Positions 45,682-54,106 of a DNA stretch of 64,000 nt are shown here, piece by piece. The position numbers and the translations under genes were made by a program. The DNA is from Polyangiaceae bacterium (GTDB lineage: Bacteria > Myxococcota_A > Polyangia > Polyangiales > Polyangiaceae): NCBI GenBank assembly GCA_019637295.1, contig JAHBVX010000001.1, positions 781,501 to 845,500 on the forward strand. The letters are read 5' to 3'. Within the stretch, counting starts at the first letter, position 1. The number at the start of each line of letters is the position of its first letter. Below the pieces are notes generated by a model, which was not told where the DNA came from, did no database searches, and was given only the letters and a program-made list of their open reading frames with translations.

Positions 45682-46677
45682 ATGCCTCCCGTGAAGCAGT
45701 CCGCCGCCGTCCGACCCGAGCCTACCTACCAACGAAAGGCCGCCATCGCCCACGGTGGCGCCCTGGACCACGCCGGCTCCGTTGCGGTGGAGCCCATCGC
45801 CGACTTCGATCTGGACCGCACGATCTTCCAGACACTGGAGGGGAGGGCCGCGCGCTACGTGATCCGCAAGCGGATCGCCAAGGACGTGCGTTGGTTCGTC
45901 GAGGATGCCACGCGCGTGCAGGCTGCCTACGACCGGATCGCGGCCACGCGCTCGTTGCCCGAGGTCTCGCCCGAGCTCTCGAGGTTTTTGGTGACGGAGT
46001 GCGACTTCGACGTCGAGCACGCCGACGGGTCGTTCCTCGACCACCTGTATTTCTGCTTCGAGTACAGCGTGCTCCACTATCCGGAGCGCTCCCCGCTGGT
46101 GATGCTGCTGCACTCGATCCTGGGCACCGGGACGAACACCTTCGCCATGGAGGCGCGCAAGATCCCGGCTTTGCGGGAGCTCATGACGCCCTTCGAGTGG
46201 ACTCAGACCGAGGCCTTCCCATCGGTGCTTCGTCTCTTGTACGCGGGAGAGCTGCGCCGCGAGCTGCGCGACAACCTGCACAGAGCGGACCGCTTGTCCG
46301 AGATCCGCTTCAGGCGGGTGATCGACAACGCTCCCATCGTCATGAGCGGCGAGGACTTCTGGATCGCCCTGAACTACCAGCTCATTCACCTGGTCGACTT
46401 CATGCCCGTGGCGAACTGGAGCACGCACCAGAACGACACCTCCTACATCCTGTTCCGTGACCTCTTCGACCTGCTCGAACGCGCGAAGAAGCTCGATGCG
46501 CGCGTGCGCTACTCGCCTCCGAAGACCGCCCGTCGCCGCGTCGGTGAACACTTGGGGGTCGGGGGTTGGCTCACGACCCGGATCCCCGTGCGCCTCAGCG
46601 AGAAGATGGCCGGCGAGTCCGTGAAGCGGTTCTCGGCCCGCATCGGCCACGACGTCGACTACGCCCTCGCGTGGTGA
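45682..46677 (+). CDS. Conserved-looking cytoplasmic protein, function unknown
   Basis: 331 residues, hydrophilic, no signal or membrane helix. Not recognised. Notable stretches are FLVTECDFDVEHADGSFLDHLYFCFEYSVLHYPERSPLVMLLHS and NYQLIHLVDFMPVANWSTHQNDTSYILFRDLFDLLE, with several His/Asp/Glu that could bind a metal. Start ATG 45682 has GGGCGAGAG just upstream. Confidence 0.6.
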   Translation: MPPVKQSAAVRPEPTYQRKAAIAHGGALDHAGSVAVEPIADFDLDRTIFQTLEGRAARYVIRKRIAKDVRWFVEDATRVQAAYDRIAATRSLPEVSPELSRFLVTECDFDVEHADGSFLDHLYFCFEYSVLHYPERSPLVMLLHSILGTGTNTFAMEARKIPALRELMTPFEWTQTEAFPSVLRLLYAGELRRELRDNLHRADRLSEIRFRRVIDNAPIVMSGEDFWIALNYQLIHLVDFMPVANWSTHQNDTSYILFRDLFDLLERAKKLDARVRYSPPKTARRRVGEHLGVGGWLTTRIPVRLSEKMAGESVKRFSARIGHDVDYALAW

Positions 46678-46736
46678 GCTCGGCGTCCGAAGTCGCGCCG
46701 CTCCTGCCACAGCCAGACGCGCTGCTACGGCTCGCT

Positions 46737-46751
46737 GCGGCTTGAAGCCGC
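46737..46751. repeat. Short inverted repeat before dehydrogenase gene
   Basis: GCGGCTT-G-AAGCCGC, 26 bp before ATG 46777. Too close-packed for an RNA hairpin and without a T-run; may be an operator. Confidence 0.3.
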
Positions 46752-46776
46752 GCGAGTTTCCGCGCATGGTCCGGCC

Positions 46777-47637
46777 ATGACGACGCTCGCCTTCTTGGGC
46801 ACGGGGCTGATCGGCGCTGGCTTGGTGGAGGCCGCGTGTCGGCGCGGCGACACCGTGACCGTGTACAACCGCACGCCGAGCAAGGCGTCTGCGCTCGAGT
46901 CCGTGGGTGCGCGTGCGGTTACCACCGCTGCCGAGGCCGTGCGCGGCGCCGAGCGCGTGCATCTCGCGCTGTCCGACGACGCCGCGGTAGACGCCGTGCT
47001 GTCCTCGGTCATGGACCACCTCGGCTCGGCGATCGTGGTCGATCACACCACGGCCAGCCCTTCGGGCACCGCCGAGCGAGCCGAGCGGCTCGAGGGTCGA
47101 GGCATTGGCTTCGTGCACGCGCCGGTGTTCATGTCGCCTGGCATGTGTCGCGACGCCAAGGGGATCATGCTCGCCGCGGGCCTCGCGTCCACGTTCGCTC
47201 GCGTGAAGGACGGCCTCGCCGTGATGACCGGAACCCTGGACTACCTCGGTGAGCGTCGCGACGCTGCCGCGGCCTACAAGCTGTTCGGCAACGCGATGAT
47301 CTTCGCCATCACCGCGGGCCTCGCGGACGTGTACGCGATGGCGCGCGCTCTCGACATCCCAGCCGCGGACGCGCTCGGGTTGTTCTCCAAGTTCAACCCC
47401 GCAGCGGGCCTGACCTATCGCGGCAAGCTGATGGCGGCCGGGGACTACCGCCCGAGCTTCGAGCTGACCATGGCTCAGAAGGACGCGCGGCTGATGCTCG
47501 AGGTCGGCGAGCGCGGCGCCGTTCCGCTCCGCGTGCTGCCCGCGATCCACGCGTGGATGGGCGACGCCATCGCCCGGGGCCACGGCTCGGACGACCTCGG
47601 CGCGCTGGCGGCCGAGGCAGTGCCGCCGGAGCGGTGA
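46777..47637 (+). CDS. NAD(P)-dependent beta-hydroxyacid dehydrogenase family
   Basis: 286 residues. Rossmann motif FLGTGLIGAGLVEA with VYNRTPSK suggesting NADP preference, substrate region VDHTTASPSGT, and the catalytic Lys in AAAYKLFGNAMIF. This is the 3-hydroxyisobutyrate/6-phosphogluconate dehydrogenase-like fold; actual substrate unknown (could act as an imine reductase or glyoxylate reductase relative). Confidence 0.85.
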   Translation: MTTLAFLGTGLIGAGLVEAACRRGDTVTVYNRTPSKASALESVGARAVTTAAEAVRGAERVHLALSDDAAVDAVLSSVMDHLGSAIVVDHTTASPSGTAERAERLEGRGIGFVHAPVFMSPGMCRDAKGIMLAAGLASTFARVKDGLAVMTGTLDYLGERRDAAAAYKLFGNAMIFAITAGLADVYAMARALDIPAADALGLFSKFNPAAGLTYRGKLMAAGDYRPSFELTMAQKDARLMLEVGERGAVPLRVLPAIHAWMGDAIARGHGSDDLGALAAEAVPPER

Positions 47638-47716
47638 CGCGCAGGGCGCGGGTCGAAAGAAGCGCTGAATACCTGCCCGCTAGCGGCATGGAAGCTATTC
47701 TGTCGACTGCCTCCTG

Positions 47717-48667
47717 ATGTCCAACTGGGTTCACTTCCACCGGGTGCTCCTGCCCACCGCCGCGTTGCTGTTGGGCGCGGGCTGCGCGCCGCGAGCCGTC
47801 CCGCCCGAGACCGAGCCCGACGCAGCTGGGCGTAGGGTGGAGCATGCCGCCGCTCCGCCGGCGCTGGCCGCCCACGACGCGAGCGCGGCCGCCGCGCACG
47901 CGCTGTTTCCGTCCGAGTTTCAGCTCACCTCCATGCAGGGGACCGCGTACAGACCGCACGTCCCGGGCAATACCCGGGAAGGGCTCGATGCCGCCCTGGA
48001 GCAGGGGATCCGCTTCGTGGAGGTGGATCTGCGCCTGACCCGGGACGGAGAGCTGGTCACGACCCACGGCCGAGGTCTGAACGAGTGCGGCATCTTGCGC
48101 GAGATCAGCGCGCAGCAGGCGCGAGACTGCCGGCTGGCCGAGGGGCGAAGCCTGGCCACCCTCACAGACGTGCTCGAGCGCGGATTTCGGGCCATCTACC
48201 TGGACCTCAAGGACACCTCGGCGACCGACGAGGCGACGGTGCTCGAGGCCATCACGGCAGCGGCCGACGCCGTGGTTCGCAAGGGCCGCCGTCATGACGT
48301 CGTGCTGATGACCTACGCGGCGCCGGCGCCGGCGGTGCAGCTCATCCGCTCGCGCGGGCTGCGAGCGGGGCTCAAGGGTTACCCCAAGCGCGTGGACGAG
48401 ACCGACGCGATGGTGCGCCAGGCAGCCGAGCTCGGGTTCGAGCTCGTGTCCGTCAACGCGGACGCCGTGTCACAGGAGTCGATCCTGGCCGCCGCGAAGC
48501 GCGGCGTCTGGATGTTGCCTTGGAGTCTGAAGCCCGCGCATCCGACCCAGTGGCGGGATCTCGCCGCGGCGGGCGCGGGCGGGCTCATCGTGATGCGCTG
48601 GCAGCAGGCCGAGGGCACAGCCGTTCCGGCCTGGCGCGACGTGAGGACGCTGCTCGAGGAGAGCTGA
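47717..48667 (+). CDS. Lipoprotein related to glycerophosphodiester phosphodiesterases
   Basis: 316 residues. Lipobox LLLGAGCAPR, then a TIM-barrel-like phosphodiesterase: VPGNTREGLDAALEQGIRFVEVDLRLTRDGELVTTHGRG, FRAIYLDLKDTS, RGVWMLPWSLKP. The ExD and second His motifs of GDPD enzymes are present, but the usual N-terminal HRG is SMQG, so the first catalytic His is missing. It may use another residue or be non-catalytic. Upstream TATTCT could be a -10. Confidence 0.75.
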   Translation: MSNWVHFHRVLLPTAALLLGAGCAPRAVPPETEPDAAGRRVEHAAAPPALAAHDASAAAAHALFPSEFQLTSMQGTAYRPHVPGNTREGLDAALEQGIRFVEVDLRLTRDGELVTTHGRGLNECGILREISAQQARDCRLAEGRSLATLTDVLERGFRAIYLDLKDTSATDEATVLEAITAAADAVVRKGRRHDVVLMTYAAPAPAVQLIRSRGLRAGLKGYPKRVDETDAMVRQAAELGFELVSVNADAVSQESILAAAKRGVWMLPWSLKPAHPTQWRDLAAAGAGGLIVMRWQQAEGTAVPAWRDVRTLLEES

Positions 48668-48745
48668 CGCGGACCGCCTGGCGCTTCGCGTGCGCTGGCG
48701 CGCGACGGTGACAGGCGGCTCGGGGCCCGCTATACGGCCCCGCAC

Positions 48746-49975
48746 ATGCGCGGCTGGTTTCCGGGCTACACGGTGGTCGGCGTGGCGTCTCTGGCGTTCG
48801 TAGCCACCGCGCCGGGACAGACGTTCATCTTGTCGCAGCTGAACCTGCCGCTGTCGACGGAGCTGTCCATCACGCCGTTGACGTTGAACACCGCGTACAC
48901 GATCGCAACGGTGGCCTCCGCGCTCCCGCTGGTGTGGCTCGGGCGCGGCGTCGACCACTTCGGACCGCGTCGGGCGATGGCGCTCATCGCCCTGCTCGTG
49001 GGGCTCTCGTGCCTGGCGATGTCGGCGGCGCGCGGCCTCTTCACGGTGTTCCTCGGCTTCCTGCTGTTGCGCTTCTTCGCGCAAGGGGGGCTCGCGCTCG
49101 TGTCGCAGCACGCGGTGGCCATGTGGTTTCACCGTCGCCTCGGCGCGATGCAGGGCATCAAGCAGGTCGTGGTGTTCGCAGCTTGGGCGCCGCTGCCGCT
49201 GGCCACCACCCTCGTCATCGGTCAGCTAGGCTGGCGCAGCACCTACGTGCTGTTCGGCGCCGTGGTCGCGGCCTTGGTCGCGCCCATCGCGCTGGTGTTG
49301 CTTCGGGATCGACCGGAGGCTGTGGGGCTCACCTTGGATGGCGACGCAGTACTCCGCGACGCTGAGCCCGCGGCGGGGCTCGAGCTGCCGTGGACGACCG
49401 CCGAAGCCATGACCACGCGCGCGTACTGGGTCATCGCCGCAGTGTTCTTCGCGGCGCCGCTGATCGGCACCGCCATGCTGTTCGACCTGCAGCCCATCCT
49501 CCTGTCGCGCGGCTTGTCGCCGCTCGAGGCAGCGGCGCCGGTGACCGCGTGGACCCTCACCATGGCCGGCCTCGCGATCCCCTCGGGCATGCTGACGGAC
49601 CGACTGAGACCTCGCGTCCTGCTCACCGCGGGCACGCTCTTCTTCGCGCTTGGTCCTCTGATCCTGTGCGATGCCCGTCACGTCGTCACCGCGAGCGCCG
49701 CCATGGTCAGCTTCGGTGTCGGCCAGTCGCTGGTGGCCTCCGCCGGCGGCGCGGCTCTCGCTCGCTTCTACGGTCGCGCTCATCACGGGGCGATTCGCGC
49801 CTCCATCGCGCGCATTGGCGTGGTGGGCACCGGGCTCGGCCCCATCGTCACGGGGCTCGGGCTTCACCTGACGGGCGCCTACGGAGCGCCGTTGCTCGCG
49901 CTCGGTCTGTTCGGGCTGCTCTTGTGCTTCGTGGCGTGGACGGTGGCGGCGCCCGTGCGTGGCTCCGCGTCGTGA
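48746..49975 (+). CDS. MFS transporter
   Basis: 409 residues, about twelve membrane helices, with the inter-helix motif LGRGVDHFGPRRAM and a second GMLTDRLRPRVLL, as in the major facilitator superfamily (monocarboxylate/oxalate-formate-like subset). Substrate unknown. TATACG lies 9 nt before ATG 48746. Confidence 0.88.
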   Translation: MRGWFPGYTVVGVASLAFVATAPGQTFILSQLNLPLSTELSITPLTLNTAYTIATVASALPLVWLGRGVDHFGPRRAMALIALLVGLSCLAMSAARGLFTVFLGFLLLRFFAQGGLALVSQHAVAMWFHRRLGAMQGIKQVVVFAAWAPLPLATTLVIGQLGWRSTYVLFGAVVAALVAPIALVLLRDRPEAVGLTLDGDAVLRDAEPAAGLELPWTTAEAMTTRAYWVIAAVFFAAPLIGTAMLFDLQPILLSRGLSPLEAAAPVTAWTLTMAGLAIPSGMLTDRLRPRVLLTAGTLFFALGPLILCDARHVVTASAAMVSFGVGQSLVASAGGAALARFYGRAHHGAIRASIARIGVVGTGLGPIVTGLGLHLTGAYGAPLLALGLFGLLLCFVAWTVAAPVRGSAS

Positions 49976-49976
49976 G

Positions 49977-50951
49977 TCAGCGCACCGGCTCACCGAAAGC
50001 GTCGTACGCCGCGGCCGGCCACTGCTCGAAGCTCTCGAAGCTCAGCTGGCGATCCGGCTCTATCCGAAGCACCACGACCCCGACGCGGGCGCCGCTCAGC
50101 GCAGCGAACTTCACCACCACGCGAGTCTCCAGCTCGCGCGCGGACAGGGGCGGGAACCGATCGCCGGTCGCCACGCGGACCCAGTCGTTCGGATCGTCTG
50201 CCCGCTCGCGCTGCCGCCGAGCGAGCGCCTCGCTCGCGAGCATGACCCACGCGGGGATCGTGGGATCCGGCGGCGGCGGTGGGGGCACTTGCGGCGGCGA
50301 GGCTTTCGGCATGAAGGGTGAGGGAGGCGCGGGCGTCGTCGCGGGAGGCGCGGGCGCCGCGCGCCTGGCAGGCTCAGCCACCGCTGCGCTCGCTACCTTG
50401 GGTTTTTGGCGACGCGAGCGCATGGCCAGGAGCTGAACACTGCGCACCGCGGCGAGCACGAACGCAAGCAGCAGACCAGGGAACACCCCAAGGCTCGCGA
50501 ATGCCAGCGGTGTGCTCCGGTGTTCGCTGGCGACCGGCACGAAGTCCCGCGGGTCGTCGGGCAAGTAGAACACGTCAATGGGGTCGCGAGGCGTGAGACG
50601 TCGCCAGACCTCGAGCTTCACGGCGTGGCCCTCCACGACGCCGCCGTGCGCGATGTCCGCCATGCCGAAGGTGCGACGACCATGCAGGGGCATGCTGGTG
50701 CGCACGACGACGGCGCGCCCGACCGTTCCCCAGTGTTCGCAGTACGCGACGCGCGCGCTCTCCGCGCCGAGCCAGGCCAGCGTCGCGAGCCCGATGGCAC
50801 TCGTGAACGCGATGATGTCGAGCGCGAGCGAGCCGCCGCGGGCGGCGACCACGCGCAGCGCGGCATAACCGGCCCACGCGACCAGCGCGAGCAACGGGAA
50901 GGTGGCGAGCCGGATCGCCCACACGATGATCTGCCCGGTCGTCAGCTCCAC
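49977..50951 (-). CDS. DUF3592-like membrane protein with long Pro-rich tail
   Basis: 324 residues. Two N-terminal helices, a DUF3592-like extracytoplasmic beta part (AYCEHWGTVGRAVVVRTS...YLPDDPRDFVPVASEHRST), a third/fourth helix (SLGVFPGLLLAFVLAAVRSV), then a Pro-rich linker (PPQVPPPPPPDP) and an acidic C-terminal domain. Function unknown. TACGCT ends 6 nt before GTG 50951. Its stop is 1 bp from the convergent MFS stop. Confidence 0.6.
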   Translation of the reverse strand: MELTTGQIIVWAIRLATFPLLALVAWAGYAALRVVAARGGSLALDIIAFTSAIGLATLAWLGAESARVAYCEHWGTVGRAVVVRTSMPLHGRRTFGMADIAHGGVVEGHAVKLEVWRRLTPRDPIDVFYLPDDPRDFVPVASEHRSTPLAFASLGVFPGLLLAFVLAAVRSVQLLAMRSRRQKPKVASAAVAEPARRAAPAPPATTPAPPSPFMPKASPPQVPPPPPPDPTIPAWVMLASEALARRQRERADDPNDWVRVATGDRFPPLSARELETRVVVKFAALSGARVGVVVLRIEPDRQLSFESFEQWPAAAYDAFGEPVR

Positions 50952-51073
50952 GGGAGGAGCGTAGCCTGTGCGCGCCGAGCCTGCTGCACGGGATGCACCG
51001 CAGGCGCTTGCTCCGGCGACGCCGCGGCGCTAGCGACCCAGGGTCGGTCACGATCGGGCACAGGTTCGGGTAA

Positions 51074-52309
51074 ATGAGAGGCGGCGCGCGTCGGACGGCT
51101 TGGGCAGCGTTGGTCATGGGCTTGGTGCTGGGCGCGAGCGGGGCGTGCTCGTCGTCGTCCAGCGCTGGCGGGCTCGCCGGCGGCTGTGAAGGTCTCTGCA
51201 GCCACCTCCAGAGCGGCGAGAACTGCGCGGGCATAGACTTCGCCAGCTGCGTCGACGAGTGCAAGACCGTCGTCGGTACGTGCCCCGCGCGCTCCAAGGC
51301 GGTGATCGACTGCGTGTCATCTCTCGCCATCGTGTGCACGGGCGTGGGTCAGGCGGTGGGTAAGCCGACAGGTGCCATGGCAACCGAGCTCGTCTATCTG
51401 ACCACACCGACCGCGACGTTGCTCGTCGAGGACGCCGCCTGCGCGAGCGCCGTGCAGCTGTTCAATGACTGTGAGCCGTTCGGCTCCGGAGGCGCCGCGG
51501 GCTCCGGCGGCACGAGCGGCCTCGGCGGCACCAGCAGCGGTGGAGGCGGCAGCGGCGGCGTCAGTGGCGGCGGGACGGGCGGCACCGCAGGCTCTGGGGG
51601 CAGCGGAGGGAGCAACCCCTGCGCCTCGCAGTCCCCGTACCACTGCCCGGCCAGCAATACCTGCTGGCCCACCCAGCCAGACTGTTCGACAGTCGCTCAG
51701 TGCGGCTCCAAGTGGGTGGCGTGCTCACCAGCGGAGTCGGCGAGCGGCTACGTGGTGAGCTGCACCCATCAGGCCTGCATACCAACGCCGACCAGCTGCA
51801 ACGACGCGAACTACCCCGTCTATTGTCCGGCGCGCAACGGAGCCCATCCGGGCTGCTACAGCCCCGGCGTCAAGTGCAACACCGTCGTGTACTGCGAGGG
51901 GATCGGACGAAAGGGCTGCCAGAACGAGGTTCAGGCGGTCGATTGCGCGGCCAACCTCTGCCTGACGCCAAAGGTCGCCGAGTCGACGAACGCGGCGTGC
52001 AGCAACGGCCTCGACGACGACGGGAACGGCTTCGTCGACTGCAACGACTTTCACTGCCTCGCCAACCCCTCGGTGACCGTGTGTCAAGGCGAGACGCACG
52101 ACGTCGCCTGCAGCAACGGCCTCGACGACGACAGCAACGGCTACGCAGACTGCCAGGACTTCGCGTGTCAGATCAGCCCGGCCGTGACCAAGTGCAAGTC
52201 GGAGAAGACCGACGCGGAGTGCCACGACGGCATCGACAACGACGGCGACGGCAAGATCGACTGCGCCGACACCTCCTGCACGGGCAGCCCGTTCACGCTT
52301 TGCCCCTGA
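51074..52309 (+). CDS. Secreted Cys-rich protein with MopE-like Ca-binding repeats
   Basis: 411 residues. Lipoprotein-type signal (VLGASGACSSSSS), a Cys-containing helical region, a Gly/Ser linker (about 137-178), a Cys-rich block, then three repeats of CSNGLDDDGNGFVDCNDFHC, CSNGLDDDSNGYADCQDFAC and CHDGIDNDGDGKIDCADTSC. These DxDxDG loops flanked by Cys resemble calcium/metal-binding repeats of MopE-type surface proteins. Probably outer-membrane displayed. Confidence 0.75.
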   Translation: MRGGARRTAWAALVMGLVLGASGACSSSSSAGGLAGGCEGLCSHLQSGENCAGIDFASCVDECKTVVGTCPARSKAVIDCVSSLAIVCTGVGQAVGKPTGAMATELVYLTTPTATLLVEDAACASAVQLFNDCEPFGSGGAAGSGGTSGLGGTSSGGGGSGGVSGGGTGGTAGSGGSGGSNPCASQSPYHCPASNTCWPTQPDCSTVAQCGSKWVACSPAESASGYVVSCTHQACIPTPTSCNDANYPVYCPARNGAHPGCYSPGVKCNTVVYCEGIGRKGCQNEVQAVDCAANLCLTPKVAESTNAACSNGLDDDGNGFVDCNDFHCLANPSVTVCQGETHDVACSNGLDDDSNGYADCQDFACQISPAVTKCKSEKTDAECHDGIDNDGDGKIDCADTSCTGSPFTLCP

Positions 52310-52316
52310 CCGAGCT

Positions 52317-53489
52317 TCACCGTGTCCGCGTGACCAGGGCTCGGCGGGTGGGGCTCGCGGTCTTGCGCAGTAGGTTAGCGACTTGGTTTGCGATCGTGCG
52401 CACGGAGCGGCTACGGAGCCGAGCGATCTCACCGTTGGACAAGCCGCGATGGAGGAGCTGCAGGATCGCTCGCTCCGCTGCGGTCAGCGCGGTCTCCGCG
52501 AATCGGGCGCGGGGGTCGCGCGCGAACATGGCCGCGAAGCGCACCAGCTCCAGCCGAGTGGCCGCCCCGAGCTTGCCCGCGGCGCTCTCGAGTCGCGAAG
52601 ACACGGCCGGCTGCGAGATGCCGAGGGAGTAGGCAACCAGCTTCGCCGGCAGCCCCCGCGCCGTCTGGGTGACGACGTCCAGCTCGCCGCGGGTGAGCGC
52701 CCGTATGGGCTGCCGCGCCAGGGCGTTCTCCACGACCAGGTAGCTCCGGCGCGCGCCGTCCACGCGCTCGACCAAGCTCGCCTGGCCGCTCACCAGCGCG
52801 GTCCAGAGGTCGAGCGCGTCCGGGTCGTTGCGTTGCCGGCGAGTGCGCGCCCGCTCGATCCGGCGCACCCGGTCCGAGAGCACCGACGCCGCGGGGGCGC
52901 CGTGCTCGAGGTGTGCGATTTGGCCATCTGGCATGACCTCGGCGAGGACGCAGCTGGGACGCACCCGCGCGCGCAGGGCGGCTTCGAGGTGGAGTGCGGC
53001 TTGAGTCAGCCTCCGGCGCTGGCGAACCGTCATCACCAGCTCGTGAGGCGAGACGAAGTACATCACCGCGGCGAGACCCGGGTCGGGGTGCATGACCAAT
53101 CCGACGGCATCGGCGACGCCCTGCCTCTCCTGATACTCTTGCAGCAGGGCGCGCTCGCCATCGGACGCGTACTGCGCGATGGTGCGATGGGTGGTGACCA
53201 GGCTGGGCGGGAAGAAGAACCGTCGCACGGCGTCCACGCCCAGGTGGCTGACGCGCGGGAGACTCTCGGCGGCAGACGCACAGGCCCCGCTGGCGAGGCG
53301 GCACTCGACGCTGTCCGCGGTCGACGGATACGCCACGAGCACCATGCCGCAGCGGTCCGGTGAGCCGAATACGCCCGCTGCCGCCGCCACCACTCCGTCC
53401 GCCCAGGCCCGCTCGTCAGCGACTTGGGAGTACATCGCCTCCAGCCAGCCCACCCACCGTGGGCGAAGCTCGATACCCGCTCGCTTCAC
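52317..53489 (-). CDS. LuxR-type regulator with two HTH domains
   Basis: 390 residues. The N-terminal ~200 residues are a possible GAF/sensor region (DRCGMVLVAYPSTADSVECRL). Two LuxR-like helix-turn-helix units follow in tandem: LTRGELDVVTQTARGLPAKLVAYSLGISQPAVSSRLESAAGKLG and LTAAERAILQLLHRGLSNGEIARLRSRSVRTIANQVANLLRKTA. Only the second has the classic LuxR recognition pattern. TACGAT ends 7 nt before GTG 53489. Target unknown. Confidence 0.8.
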   Translation of the reverse strand: MKRAGIELRPRWVGWLEAMYSQVADERAWADGVVAAAAGVFGSPDRCGMVLVAYPSTADSVECRLASGACASAAESLPRVSHLGVDAVRRFFFPPSLVTTHRTIAQYASDGERALLQEYQERQGVADAVGLVMHPDPGLAAVMYFVSPHELVMTVRQRRRLTQAALHLEAALRARVRPSCVLAEVMPDGQIAHLEHGAPAASVLSDRVRRIERARTRRQRNDPDALDLWTALVSGQASLVERVDGARRSYLVVENALARQPIRALTRGELDVVTQTARGLPAKLVAYSLGISQPAVSSRLESAAGKLGAATRLELVRFAAMFARDPRARFAETALTAAERAILQLLHRGLSNGEIARLRSRSVRTIANQVANLLRKTASPTRRALVTRTR

Positions 53490-53496
53490 GTTGCGT

Positions 53497-53502
53497 ATCG
53501 TA
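53497..53502 (-). promoter_or_regulatory. -10 hexamer TACGAT
   Basis: One of the closest matches to TATAAT in the window, 7 nt before GTG 53489. Confidence 0.5.
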
Positions 53503-53635
53503 ACAGCGGCGACATCAGTCGAGGAGATGGGTTGGGGTGGGTGCAGTTTGCAGGATTCGCCAGCCGTCGTAGCCGCGTCGGATCGACCCCAAGAAGCTGT
53601 CGGTCAGACGCGGAACCTCCGGGGCGCCAGCGCGC

Positions 53636-54076
53636 TCACCACAGCGTGAGCAACGCCTCGACGTCTCGCTCCATGCGCCGGAGGAAGGTCGCGCCATCGA
53701 AGCCGACCTGGACCTGCCCGGTGACCAACCCGCCGACCGCGAGCTGGCCCATGCCCGTGAGGCCGAACCCCAGCTGGGCGACGAAGAACAGCAGGCCGAC
53801 CGCGAGCTGGCCGAACGCGATCAGTCCGCCGGCGAGCTGACCGGTGGCGAACAGCACGCCGGCGCCGTAGAGGGTGAACGCGACCACGCCGAAGCCGGCG
53901 CCGAGCACGATCACGCCCACTCCACCGAGGGCGATCCACGCGGGCTCCCCGGAGCCGATCGCTGTCACCCGCATGCCCAGGATCTCGGTGGGCGCCCCGG
54001 GGCGAAGCATGCCTTCCGCCAGGAACACGGCCGATGTGGCGATCACGATCGCCATGAGGATCCAGAATCGCTTCAC
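53636..54076 (-). CDS. Small membrane protein, function unknown
   Basis: 146 residues with hydrophobic segments at WILMAIVIATSAVFLA, AWIALGGVGVIVLGAGFGVVAFTLYGAGVLF and GQLAVGLLFFVAQLGFGLTGMGQLAVGGLV. The repeating GQLA(V/G)G pattern (four times) is striking and may form packed helices. GTG 54076 has CGGGA upstream; starts of this and the next gene are 30 bp apart, back to back. Confidence 0.65.
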   Translation of the reverse strand: MKRFWILMAIVIATSAVFLAEGMLRPGAPTEILGMRVTAIGSGEPAWIALGGVGVIVLGAGFGVVAFTLYGAGVLFATGQLAGGLIAFGQLAVGLLFFVAQLGFGLTGMGQLAVGGLVTGQVQVGFDGATFLRRMERDVEALLTLW

Positions 54077-54106
54077 GTTCCCGCGGCAATCGCTAGCATG
54101 GCCGCG

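Noticed and set aside
46737-46751. Rho-independent terminator
   Set aside because: No T-run, and the loop is a single base.
45307-47583. 758-codon minus-strand open frame
   Set aside because: Antisense to three well-supported plus-strand genes; composition is Arg/His/Gly/Asp-rich as expected for a shadow.
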